From UMGS1696 sp045643285 (GTDB lineage: Bacteria; Bacillota; Clostridia; Oscillospirales; CAG-272), in contig JAZUKN010000097.1 of assembly GCA_045643285.1 (NCBI GenBank), positions 51,462 through 115,461 on the forward strand: a DNA stretch of 64,000 nucleotides, read 5' to 3'. The notes beneath the pieces were generated by a model. It made no database searches, was not told the origin of the DNA, and saw only the letters and a list, made by a program, of their open reading frames with translations. Positions 24,268 to 31,698 of this stretch are shown in pieces. The first letter of the stretch is position 1. Each line of letters starts with the position of its first letter. Both the position numbers and the translations under genes were made by a program.

Positions 24268-26856
24268 ATGAAAAAACTGCGCCTGTTTTATAAGTCTCCG
24301 GCAGAGGACAGCGCCGACGGCTGGGAACAGCATTCACTGCCGCTCGGATGCGGAAGATTCGGAGTCAGCGTGTTCGGACTCACCGAAAGCGAGAGACTGC
24401 AAATCACCGAAAATTCGGTACTGACCTACAATAATCTTACCGATGCGGCGGAATTGCGTGTCGATTTTCCTCATGCGTTCGATAAATGCGAAAACTACTT
24501 CCGCGACCTCGTTCTGAACGACGCATTGGCTCACGTTGAGTACGACTTCGACGGCGTTCACTACGCGCGCGAATACTTCACGTCGTATCCCGACGCAGTT
24601 CTCGCCGCGTATTTCACTTCATCCGTGAAAGGGAAGCTCGCGTTCACTGTACGGCTTGAAGTGCCGTTCATCGACGACTCCGACGGAAACCTCGCACGCA
24701 CGGGAGAAGTACACGCAAGCGGCAACGAGATCATCACAAAATCGACGCTCGGATGCTATAATATCCACCTTACAAGCGGACTGCGCGTCTTCACCGACGG
24801 AAAAATCACCACCGATGGCGTCAAGCTCACCGTCACCGATGCAACGGAAGCGGTTGTTTACTTCACCTGCGACACGAACTTTGTCCTCTCGCCCGACTGC
24901 TTCATAAAGGACAACCGTGAAAAGATACCCGACACCGATCCTACGCCTGCCGTTATGAATACGCTTGAAAAAATCTCGGCGTACGGGCTTGACGGCTATA
25001 TTGCGGTAAAAGAGCGCCATATCGCCGACTATAAGCAGTATTTTGACCGCGTGGCGCTCGATCTCGGCGGAGACGAAAAGGACGCTGACCGTCCGACGGA
25101 CGAGATGCTCTATCTCTACCGATACGACAGAATCTCGCACTACCTCGAAGAGGTCTACTACCAGTACGGACGGTATATGCTCATAGCGTCGTCGCGCGAC
25201 GGTGAGCTTCCTCCGAACCTGCAGGGCGTGTGGAACTGCCATAAGGAATCCCCGTGGGGAAGCGGATATTGGCATAATATCAACATTCAGATGAACTATT
25301 GGCACGCATTCTCAACTAACCTTGCAGAGCTGTTTATGCCGTACTGCGACTTCAACCACGCGATGCGTCCGGCACTTGAAGAAGCGGCACGCGAATACGC
25401 ACGCTTCCTCGGCGTGTATGACGAAAACAAGACCGATTACGGCTGGACAGTCGGCACGGCGGCATATCCGTATCGCAATCCGGGTATGCCCGAAGGTCAC
25501 TCCGGTCCCGGTATGGCAGGACTGACATCAAAGCTCTTCACCGACTGGTGGGAATTCACGCGCGACAGAGAAATACTTGAAAAATACGTCTATCCGTCCG
25601 TTCACGGCGTGTCGAAATCGCTCGTCGCGTCTGTTATAGAGCAGAACGGGGAATATCTCTCGAAGTTTTCTGCGTCCCCCGAACAGCGGTACCTGAGCCG
25701 TCCGCTTGAACCCGGCGAAGAAAAGGACTGGGGATGCCCAGCGTGGAAGTATTACCACACCGTTGGCTGTGCGTTCGATCAGCAGATGATCGCGGAGAAC
25801 GGCGACGATGACCTCAGAATGGCGTCGCTTCTCGGCGTGAGCGACGAAACGACGGACGAAATAAAGCATCAGAGCGGACATTATCACCCCGTTGAGATAG
25901 GACTTGACGGACAGATAAAGGAGTACCGTGAGGAAGAAAACTACGGCGACATCGGCAACAAAAAGCACCGCCATATCAGCCAGCTAGTCGGACTGATGCC
26001 GGGTAGGATAATAAACCGCTCAACTCAGGCGTGGATAGATTCCGCTCGTCGCACGCTCAACTTCCGTACCGACGAATCGACGGGCTGGGCGCTTGCACAC
26101 AGGCTCAACGCATGGGCGCGCACTTTTGACGGTGACCGCGCATACAGAATTTTCAGAAATCTCATCGGGACACGGACGTTCGACAACCTTTGGGACGCGC
26201 ATCCGCCGTTCCAGATCGACGGAAACTTCGGCGGCACGTCCGGCGTGACCGAAATGCTCATACAGAGCCACGCAGGATTTACCGACATTCTTCCGTCACT
26301 GCCGACGGAGTGGAAAAACGGCTCTTATGACGGACTGAAAGCACGTGGAAACTTCACGGTCTCGGTAAAATGGGCGGACAGCCGCGCAACGGAGATACGT
26401 GTTCTCTCGTGCGCCGGTGAAGAAATGCGCCTCCGCTATCCGGGAATCGACGGCGCGAAGATCACCGCATCGAACGGAAAAGCAGTTGACTATACCGCAG
26501 AAAGCGATGTTATCTCTTTCCCGACCGAAAAAGGGGAAGAGTATATCATCACCTCAATACGACCGATGCGCCGCATAAGACCGCCGAAAAATGTGACGGT
26601 AAGCGGACGGCTGCATCACATAACGTGGGACGCATCAGAGGATGAAAACGTGACGTACACGATCCTTTCGTCGACGGACAGCTCACCGGACTACGAAGTC
26701 GTTGCAGAGGGTATCCGCGCGTGCGAGTTCGTGGACTTCGCTTATCATCCGACGAAGGGCGGATATACGATGTACAGGATCTCGGCAGTCGGCAAGGACG
26801 AAAACACATACGAAAGTGACGGCGTGACGTGCGTCGTGAAGGACGAAAGAAAGTGA
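24268..26856 (+). CDS. GH95 family alpha-L-fucosidase/galactosidase-type enzyme
   Basis: An 862-residue cytoplasmic GH95. Order: N-terminal beta-sandwich (1-~270), linker, (alpha/alpha)6 barrel (~290-690), C-terminal beta domain (~690-770), then a fibronectin-III-like tail (~775-862, RPPKNVTVSG...TYTILSS...YTMYRISAV). Catalytic residues fit: Asn337 and Asn339 in HNINIQMNYW and Asp651 in FQIDGNFGG, as in bifidobacterial AfcA. GH95 enzymes act by inversion on terminal alpha-1,2-L-fucose; some prefer L-galactose. With GH39, GH36, GH3 and GH2 nearby, breakdown of plant side chains or host glycans is likely. The Fn3-like tail is an addition to the common form. Confidence 0.9.
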   Translation: MKKLRLFYKSPAEDSADGWEQHSLPLGCGRFGVSVFGLTESERLQITENSVLTYNNLTDAAELRVDFPHAFDKCENYFRDLVLNDALAHVEYDFDGVHYAREYFTSYPDAVLAAYFTSSVKGKLAFTVRLEVPFIDDSDGNLARTGEVHASGNEIITKSTLGCYNIHLTSGLRVFTDGKITTDGVKLTVTDATEAVVYFTCDTNFVLSPDCFIKDNREKIPDTDPTPAVMNTLEKISAYGLDGYIAVKERHIADYKQYFDRVALDLGGDEKDADRPTDEMLYLYRYDRISHYLEEVYYQYGRYMLIASSRDGELPPNLQGVWNCHKESPWGSGYWHNINIQMNYWHAFSTNLAELFMPYCDFNHAMRPALEEAAREYARFLGVYDENKTDYGWTVGTAAYPYRNPGMPEGHSGPGMAGLTSKLFTDWWEFTRDREILEKYVYPSVHGVSKSLVASVIEQNGEYLSKFSASPEQRYLSRPLEPGEEKDWGCPAWKYYHTVGCAFDQQMIAENGDDDLRMASLLGVSDETTDEIKHQSGHYHPVEIGLDGQIKEYREEENYGDIGNKKHRHISQLVGLMPGRIINRSTQAWIDSARRTLNFRTDESTGWALAHRLNAWARTFDGDRAYRIFRNLIGTRTFDNLWDAHPPFQIDGNFGGTSGVTEMLIQSHAGFTDILPSLPTEWKNGSYDGLKARGNFTVSVKWADSRATEIRVLSCAGEEMRLRYPGIDGAKITASNGKAVDYTAESDVISFPTEKGEEYIITSIRPMRRIRPPKNVTVSGRLHHITWDASEDENVTYTILSSTDSSPDYEVVAEGIRACEFVDFAYHPTKGGYTMYRISAVGKDENTYESDGVTCVVKDERK

Positions 26857-26857
26857 A

Positions 26858-26926
26858 ATTGTGCTGGCGCACAGTGAAGTATTTGCCTTTGGCAAAAGTG
26901 AAGTAGTGCCTTCAGCACAGTGAAGT
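26858..26926 (-). repeat. array of unrelated hairpins with ACTTCACT linkers, copy 2
   Basis: Plus-strand view: TGTGC-TGGC-GCACA, TTTGCC-TTT-GGCAAA and GTGC-CTTCA-GCAC, each followed by AGTGAAGT, the complement of ACTTCACT. It begins one base after the GH95 stop codon. Confidence 0.8.
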
Positions 26927-27030
26927 GATGTGTTCCGTTACCCACGCCCGCAGGCGACTTCACTGTACTTGCGAAGCAAGTACGCTTCACGCACGAAGTG
27001 TGCTTATCGTTCCACGCAGTGGAACACATC
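26927..27030 (-). repeat. ~100-bp module with terminal inverted repeats, copy 2
   Basis: GATGTGTTCC at one end and GGAACACATC at the other are perfect 10-bp inverted repeats. The interior matches the module behind tRNA-Ser in inverse orientation on this strand. Confidence 0.75.
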
Positions 27031-27033
27031 GTT

Positions 27034-27070
27034 AAAAAAGACTCTTTTGTATGTCATACAAAAGAGTCTT
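27034..27070 (-). terminator. second terminator-like hairpin in the tRNA-Arg element
   Basis: A perfect 16-bp palindrome, AAGACTCTTTTGTATG with its complement, followed by TTTTT on the minus strand. Confidence 0.85.
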
Positions 27071-27073
27071 TTT

Positions 27074-27096
27074 TTTATCCCGTCCTAAGGGATTCG
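27074..27096 (-). repeat. direct copy of the tRNA-Arg 3' end
   Basis: These 23 bases are identical to 27225-27247, which cover the T-arm 3' half, acceptor 3' strand and flank of tRNA-Arg. Offset is 151 bp, almost the same as for tRNA-Ser. Confidence 0.9.
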
Positions 27097-27183
27097 CTCT
27101 CGCCTGCGGGCTCGGTCAGGGTCGGCTCTGACAATCCACCGGATTGTCATTCAGTACCGACCCGTTCGAATCCCATTTTTGCA

Positions 27184-27228
27184 GATATAAAACAAATAGC
27201 CACGTTTTCAACGTGACTATTCGTTTTA
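27184..27228 (-). terminator. terminator of tRNA-Arg
   Basis: Minus strand: AATAGTCACGTT-GAAA-ACGTGGCTATT followed by TGTTTTAT, extended by outer pairs between GATAAAAC and GTTTTATATC. Confidence 0.7.
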
Positions 27229-27229
27229 T

Positions 27230-27304
27230 CCCGTCCTAAGGGATTCGAACCCTTGACCATCGGAATCGGAATCCGGTACTCTATCCGGGCTGAGCTAAGG
27301 ACGG
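27230..27304 (-). tRNA. tRNA-Arg (anticodon CCG)
   Basis: Acceptor CCGTCCT pairs with AGGACGG; D-arm GCTC...; anticodon stem CGGA/TCCG with loop TTCCGAT, giving anticodon CCG; T-arm AAGGG-TTCGAAT-CCCTT. The top pair of the anticodon stem (C-A) is not Watson-Crick. CCA is not encoded. Confidence 0.9.
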
Positions 27305-27319
27305 TTTTTTCTTTTCTAT

Positions 27320-27348
27320 ATTCTACCACAACACAGCAGGATTGTAAA
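27320..27348 (-). promoter_or_regulatory. promoter of tRNA-Arg
   Basis: Minus-strand TTTACA (27343-27348) and TAGAAT (27320-27325), spacer 17. Confidence 0.65.
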
Positions 27349-27410
27349 GCCTTTTTTTGAAATCGCGCGACGTTTGTTTCGACAGCGATTTTTCTTTTTT
27401 TGTTTTTTGG

Positions 27411-27439
27411 TTGACAAAATCGCCCTATGCGTGTATAAT
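27411..27439 (+). promoter_or_regulatory. promoter of the ROK regulator - manA operon
   Basis: TTGACA (27411-27416) and TATAAT (27434-27439), spacer 17: a perfect sigma-A promoter. Confidence 0.85.
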
Positions 27440-27479
27440 CTCTTTGTTAAAATCCATTTAGAAAGTACTTTTAGAAATT

Positions 27480-28451
27480 ATGACCAATTTAAGCAGCATA
27501 AAAAGCGAAAACATTAACGCGGTATTCATCTCAGTTGCAAAGAAGGTAACTGCATCGCGCTCGGAGATCGCCGACGAGACGGGACTCAGCCTCGTCACGG
27601 TCGGGAAAATTGCCGATTCTCTTGTTGCGGCAGGCGCATTGATCGAAGAAAAACGAGTTTCCGGAGGTGCGGGACGGCGTGCAGGTATTCTCAGTCTCAG
27701 CCCGAAAAAATATATCCTCGTCATCGACAGAGAACCGAACCGTACGACGGCTTCTTTCTGTAATTTCCTCTTTAACTGCATTGATTATCTTTCTTTTGAC
27801 AGAGATACATCCATAGATGACATTTTTGCCGACACTGCGATGAGGATGATCGAAAAGCATGATCCGCTCGACTGCCTCGGCGTAGGGATCCTATCCGACG
27901 ACACATCCGAATGGGGTACTCTTTCGGGGTGCGCGAAGAGATTTTTCCCCGATATGCGCTCTTCTGTCTCAGCTCCCGTCAACAGCGCGACGCTTCTCAC
28001 CGGCGAATATGTCGGCAGAGACGAGCTTGCCATGTATATCAGTGTACGTCACGATTCGATAAGAGGCGCGTTCGTCATGAACGGACAGATCGTTCCGCAT
28101 CAGCACGAGCGGTATGCCGACATCGGAGTGCTGACCTGCGGAGAAACTACCTCTCTTCTTGATAAATTGAACGAATCCGATAATCCGAAAGAAAGCGGAA
28201 GAATTCTCGGCGAGTGCTTTTTCAATATTCTACATATCACCTACCCGGACGTACTTTTTATCGAGAACGAAGACTGCGCCGAGTTCAACGGTATGACTGA
28301 ATACGTCCGCGAATTGATCAACAGAAAATGCGGTGAGATCGGTGACAATCCGCCGAAAATCGTTGCCGCGATACCGGACAAAAAATGCGCCCACTGCGGT
28401 ATGATAATCCGCATAGGCAGAATGTGGATAAACTCAGTAGTAATTGAATAA
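27480..28451 (+). CDS. ROK-family-like transcriptional regulator with degenerate sugar-binding domain
   Basis: A 323-residue protein. Residues about 8-75 form a winged helix of the NagC/XylR (ROK repressor) type: SRSEIADETGLSLVTVGKIADSL, then GGAGRRAG, the usual GRR wing. The remaining ~250 residues align only loosely to a ROK domain: the ATP motif (DxGGT) is replaced by IDREPNRT and the zinc motif is absent. It may bind a sugar or nothing. It precedes manA by 15 bases, so it probably regulates mannose or related sugar use. No good ribosome site is seen before the ATG. Confidence 0.75.
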   Translation: MTNLSSIKSENINAVFISVAKKVTASRSEIADETGLSLVTVGKIADSLVAAGALIEEKRVSGGAGRRAGILSLSPKKYILVIDREPNRTTASFCNFLFNCIDYLSFDRDTSIDDIFADTAMRMIEKHDPLDCLGVGILSDDTSEWGTLSGCAKRFFPDMRSSVSAPVNSATLLTGEYVGRDELAMYISVRHDSIRGAFVMNGQIVPHQHERYADIGVLTCGETTSLLDKLNESDNPKESGRILGECFFNILHITYPDVLFIENEDCAEFNGMTEYVRELINRKCGEIGDNPPKIVAAIPDKKCAHCGMIIRIGRMWINSVVIE

Positions 28452-28466
28452 ATGAGGATAAATAAA

Positions 28467-29435
28467 ATGAAAAAATATCCTATGCTTATGACTCCCGTAC
28501 CGAAACAGATAATCTGGGGCGGTGACAGACTTAAACGTGAATACGGCAAGACAGCGGACTTTGATAAAATAGCGGAATCGTGGGAGCTTTCATGCCGCGA
28601 TAATGCGATGTGTTCGATAGCAAACGGTGAGTACTCCGGCATGACGCTCGGCGAGTATATCTCAGACGGCAGAAAAGATGCGCTCGGACTTGCCGCTGAG
28701 AAGTACGACCGTTTTCCGCTTCTCATAAAGTTCATCGACGCGGCTGACCGCCTTTCTATTCAGGTCCACCCCGATAACGAGTATTCTCTCGCGCATGAAG
28801 GGGAGCTTGGCAAGACCGAGATGTGGTATATTATCGCCGCCGATGAGGGCGCAAAGCTCGTCTACGGACTGAAAAAAGGCTGTACCCGTGAGGATTTTGC
28901 CAAAGCAGTGGCAGAAGACTGCACCGAAGAAATGCTCGATTTCGTCGAAGTCCACGCAGGGGAGACGTATTTCATCCCATCCGGTCAGGTACACGCTATC
29001 GGTGCCGGAATACTGATCGCCGAGATACAGCAGAACTCCGACGTGACGTACCGCGTGTACGACTATAAGCGCCGCCAGCCCGACGGGAGCCTCAGACAGC
29101 TTCACACGGCAAAGGCGATCGACGTAATAAAACTCCGCACGGACGATGAGATAAACGCGCTCCGCTATTCGACGGAATGTGCGGACGGCGGAGAAGTTCT
29201 CGCGTCGTGTGAGTATTTCACCGTGAGAAGATACGCGCTCGACGGAGAAGAAAAGCTCACGGCAGGGAAGAACAGCTTCGTGTCGGTGCTTGTCATAGAC
29301 TCGGAGGGCACTGTCATCGAATCCGACGGACGGGAATATCCCGTAAAAAAAGGCGAAAGCTGGTTCATTCCGGCAGGCACGGGTGAATTTGCACTCAAAG
29401 GCAAAGCAAATGTCATCGTGTCGGAGATAAATTGA
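28467..29435 (+). CDS. manA: class I mannose-6-phosphate isomerase
   Basis: A 322-residue short-type phosphomannose isomerase. The zinc site is visible: Gln and His in SIQVHPDNEY, Glu in KTEMWY and His in IPSGQVHAIG. It interconverts mannose-6-phosphate and fructose-6-phosphate. The start at 28467 (GAGGAT upstream) is preferred to an ATG five codons earlier. It shares an operon with the ROK-like regulator. Confidence 0.93.
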   Translation: MKKYPMLMTPVPKQIIWGGDRLKREYGKTADFDKIAESWELSCRDNAMCSIANGEYSGMTLGEYISDGRKDALGLAAEKYDRFPLLIKFIDAADRLSIQVHPDNEYSLAHEGELGKTEMWYIIAADEGAKLVYGLKKGCTREDFAKAVAEDCTEEMLDFVEVHAGETYFIPSGQVHAIGAGILIAEIQQNSDVTYRVYDYKRRQPDGSLRQLHTAKAIDVIKLRTDDEINALRYSTECADGGEVLASCEYFTVRRYALDGEEKLTAGKNSFVSVLVIDSEGTVIESDGREYPVKKGESWFIPAGTGEFALKGKANVIVSEIN

Positions 29436-29464
29436 AGTGGTAGGTAAAAAGGTTGCAATTTAGA

Positions 29465-29549
29465 AAGTTATGATTGCCTGCGGCAAACGATGATGACGGC
29501 GCAACGATGATACGCTATGCGTAACGATGATTGCGCTCCGCGCAAGTAG
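29465..29549 (+). repeat. hairpin array with ACGATGAT linkers
   Basis: TTGCC-TGC-GGCAA (29474-29486), a weak second unit, TACGC-TAT-GCGTA (29511-29523) and TTGCGC-TCC-GCGCAA (29531-29545), joined by ACGATGAT. Same design as the arrays near the tRNA genes, with a different linker. Confidence 0.75.
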
Positions 29550-29569
29550 AAAAAAGTCCAAATTCACTG

Positions 29570-29870
29570 CACGAAAGTCTTGTATACACGAGCGTATGAG
29601 CGTCAGCGCGCTGTACCTTCCGTGTTAAATCCTCGATAACGTCGCACAAACTTTGTAACAAAGGGGATTCCAACCGAAATGCGGAGCATCTTGTCGGTTT
29701 CGTTTACGAAGTCGGTAGGCGTGAATGAGCTTGCTCCTTCCCCCCCTTTGGCGGGTAGATTCATAAGGCGGCGACGGTCTGCCTCACCGAGATGCGGAGC
29801 ATCTCGAAGGGTTCACGGAGTGAACTCGGCTTATGCGACCGTCCGTCAGGAGAAAAATATGAAATCGAAA
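29570..29870 (+). repeat. hairpin-mosaic intergenic repeat, copy 3
   Basis: Contains ACGAAAGTCTTG, GAGCGTCAGCGCGCT, TAAATCCTC, TTTGTAACAAAGGGGATTCC, a pyrimidine-rich centre, GATTCATAAGG, GAGATGCGGAGCATCTC, GTTCACGGAGTGAAC and GACCGTCCGTC. It shares module order with the copies near 5.2, 5.6 and 58.9 kb. Beyond it to 30032 I see only a GCGTATTCATACGC palindrome and no gene. Confidence 0.7.
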
Positions 29871-30032
29871 ACGACGTAAGTCGTTTTCTTCATTTTTGCC
29901 GATATAAAGAAAGTGCAGATTCGGCGGCGGGAGTAACGCGTATTCATACGCACCGCCATACAGAAAATAGGCAGGGTATCGTGCGTAACCGTAGAATTTG
30001 TGCAAGTTAAAGAAAAAAGATCGCGCGCAAGT

Positions 30033-30404
30033 TCAGAACAGCGTGTCAGCCTTGAATTCTTCGCTGTCCTTTATCCTCTCAAGCGCGGAGATCAGTTTCA
30101 GCCGCGCCGCGCAGTATCCGCTCGCATCTCCGTTGTCGTGCCGCGCTTTTATATCGTCGAGCGCATCATCGACTGTATCAGATTCCGTGTGCCCGACGAA
30201 ATACCGTACCGACGCCCGCAGCTCTCCCCATTCGTCAGCTATCTCGCCGTAAGCCGAGCCGAAACGTTCATCATCCACCGATTCCGGCAGCTTTTCGACG
30301 GTTTTCAGCATTGCGCCGCATCCGTCCGATACCGTGATCGCAGAAAACGTGACAAAAACCGCGATCGAGACGAACACCGCAATCGCAACGATAAACGATT
30401 TCAT
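30033..30404 (-). CDS. DUF4363 family protein
   Basis: A 123-residue protein with an N-terminal hydrophobic anchor (about 4-26) and a helical domain outside the membrane, as in DUF4363. Its start overlaps the stop of the YetF-like gene (ATGA). In many Clostridia these two are paired. Function is unknown; a sporulation or envelope role has been suggested by context only. Confidence 0.75.
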   Translation of the reverse strand: MKSFIVAIAVFVSIAVFVTFSAITVSDGCGAMLKTVEKLPESVDDERFGSAYGEIADEWGELRASVRYFVGHTESDTVDDALDDIKARHDNGDASGYCAARLKLISALERIKDSEEFKADTLF

Positions 30405-31096
30405 TTCTTTTTCTCTCCTTTTTTACCGTTTTCGCGCTTTACGAGCGTGACTTTTCCGCAGTCGTCTACCGTCAGCAGAAACACATCGGCGAGATTTACG
30501 CTGTTCTTTTGCAGCTCCGCATCAAGCATGACTTTGTCATACCCTGCAAGACGCATGTTGTCGTCTATCACCTGCCCGTCGACTACACAAACGTGCGCGA
30601 TACCTCGCTCCGGCAAAGCGTGGCCGATGTCGTCCGGTGTGAGCGGTGCTTTTCCCGACTTCGGAAAGACCGACAGCTTGCCGTTTTCTTCAAGTATGAC
30701 GTAGTTCACGTCGCCAAGCTCGGAAAAGCCCTTTTGCCTAAGCTCCGACATAAGCTCGTCCACTTCGAGCCTGTTGCGCTTCAACTCCGATTGGACGATC
30801 TTTCCTTTTTTCACGATTATCGACGGAGAACCGTAGAATATCCGCTTCAGCTTGTTACTCTTTAATAATATGAAAGAAATGATCACCTCAAGTGAGAGCA
30901 GAACGAGAATAGGCACGACTGCGTGCAGAACTGGTTGGGCGCGGTTCGTGACAGGAGAGGCGGCAATTTCCGAAAGGATTATCGACACGATGAACTCCGA
31001 GACCTGAAGCTCGCCGATCTGTCGCTTTCCGGTCAGCCTTATAGCAAGCACGAGAACAAAATAGACCGTAACGGTCCGTATAAAAATATTAAGCAT
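30401..31096 (-). CDS. YetF-like membrane protein (DUF421)
   Basis: A 231-residue protein with three N-terminal helices (about 1-75) followed by two small cytoplasmic alpha/beta domains. The DUF421 pattern is clear: RLTGKRQIGELQVSEFIVSIILSEIA, SPSIIVKKGK, LMSELRQKG and YVILEENGKLSV. In Bacillus, YetF-type proteins affect spore germination or stability. The start at 31096 fits the family; a longer frame adds 45 residues. No strong ribosome site is seen. Confidence 0.88.
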   Translation of the reverse strand: MLNIFIRTVTVYFVLVLAIRLTGKRQIGELQVSEFIVSIILSEIAASPVTNRAQPVLHAVVPILVLLSLEVIISFILLKSNKLKRIFYGSPSIIVKKGKIVQSELKRNRLEVDELMSELRQKGFSELGDVNYVILEENGKLSVFPKSGKAPLTPDDIGHALPERGIAHVCVVDGQVIDDNMRLAGYDKVMLDAELQKNSVNLADVFLLTVDDCGKVTLVKRENGKKGEKKK

Positions 31097-31196
31097 ACAA
31101 AGAGTGTGCGCAGGTATGAGAATAATATGCGTAAAACGCAAAAAACAGAGACGAAAAAATAATTTGAAAAAAAGCGAAAAAAATTCAAAATAACTA

Positions 31197-31225
31197 TTGA
31201 CAAAGAAAGGATGACGTGATATAAT
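31197..31225 (+). promoter_or_regulatory. promoter of the tRNA cluster
   Basis: TTGACA (31197-31202) and TATAAT (31220-31225), spacer 17: perfect consensus, 42 bases before tRNA-Val. Confidence 0.88.
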
Positions 31226-31266
31226 AACCACTGTCGACGGGATACAGATTGTCCCAAACGGCTAAC

Positions 31267-31339
31267 GGAAGCATAGCTCAGCTGGGAGAGCATCTGCCTT
31301 ACAAGCAGAGGGTCATAGGTTCGAGCCCTATTGTTTCCA
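31267..31339 (+). tRNA. tRNA-Val (anticodon UAC)
   Basis: Acceptor GGAAGCA with TGTTTCC (one G-U pair), discriminator A; anticodon loop CTTACAA gives UAC; T-arm ends TTCGAGCC. CCA is not encoded. Confidence 0.95.
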
Positions 31340-31365
31340 TAGCGCTGAGCATTGACTTGGTGCTT

Positions 31366-31439
31366 GGCCCGGTAGCTCAGTTGGTTAGAGCGCCAGCCTG
31401 TCACGCTGGAGGTCACGAGTTCGAGCCTCGTCCGGGTCG
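31366..31439 (+). tRNA. tRNA-Asp (anticodon GUC)
   Basis: Acceptor GGCCCGG with CCGGGTC, discriminator G; anticodon loop CTGTCAC gives GUC. CCA is not encoded. Confidence 0.95.
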
Positions 31440-31455
31440 TTCCGAAACGGAACAA

Positions 31456-31528
31456 GCCTCTGTAGCTCAGTTGGTAGAGCAGGGGATTGAAAATTCCCGT
31501 GTCGTTGGTTCAATTCCGACCGGAGGCA
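31456..31528 (+). tRNA. tRNA-Phe (anticodon GAA)
   Basis: Acceptor GCCTCTG with CGGAGGC, discriminator A; anticodon loop TTGAAAA gives GAA. CCA is not encoded. Confidence 0.95.
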
Positions 31529-31534
31529 TAAAAT

Positions 31535-31607
31535 GCGGATTTAGCTCATTTGGTAGAGCGCAACCTTGCCAAGGTTGAGGTGGCGGGTCCGAGCCCCGTA
31601 ATCCGCT
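31535..31607 (+). tRNA. tRNA-Gly (anticodon GCC)
   Basis: Acceptor GCGGATT with AATCCGC; anticodon loop TTGCCAA gives GCC; the T-loop is TCCGAGC instead of TTCGAGC. CCA is not encoded. Confidence 0.93.
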
Positions 31608-31612
31608 TAAAT

Positions 31613-31649
31613 AAGGACGGCAGTCAAGCGATTGCCGCCTTGTTTTTTT
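31613..31649 (+). terminator. terminator of the tRNA cluster
   Basis: AAGGACGGCA pairs with TGCCGCCTT (one bulge) and is followed by GTTTTTTT. Confidence 0.85.
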
Positions 31650-31698
31650 GTCAACTGTTTTTGTAATTCATATCATCTGAAAATGCGGAGGTGTTACC

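Larger units (their letters stand above)
26858..27229 (-). repeat. composite tRNA-associated element behind tRNA-Arg
   Basis: On the minus strand, after tRNA-Arg: a terminator hairpin inside GATAAAAC/GTTTTATATC; an inverted copy of the T-arm (GGGATTCGAAC, 27164-27174 region); the hairpin GGGTCGG...CCGACCC with apex GACAATCCGGTGGATTGTC; a direct 23-nt copy of the tRNA 3' end (27074-27096); a second terminator; the ~104-bp module with GATGTGTTCC/GGAACACATC ends; three hairpins with ACTTCACT linkers. Order and spacing match the tRNA-Ser element, although the tRNA-derived parts differ. Confidence 0.85.

Noticed and set aside
16377..27304. Prophage or genomic island between the two tRNA-linked repeats
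   Set aside because: The two tRNA genes differ and their duplicated ends do not match each other; genes between are ordinary chromosomal ones and no integrase is seen.
31249..31578. 109-codon frame across the tRNA cluster
   Set aside because: It is produced by reading through tRNA-Val, -Asp, -Phe and -Gly.
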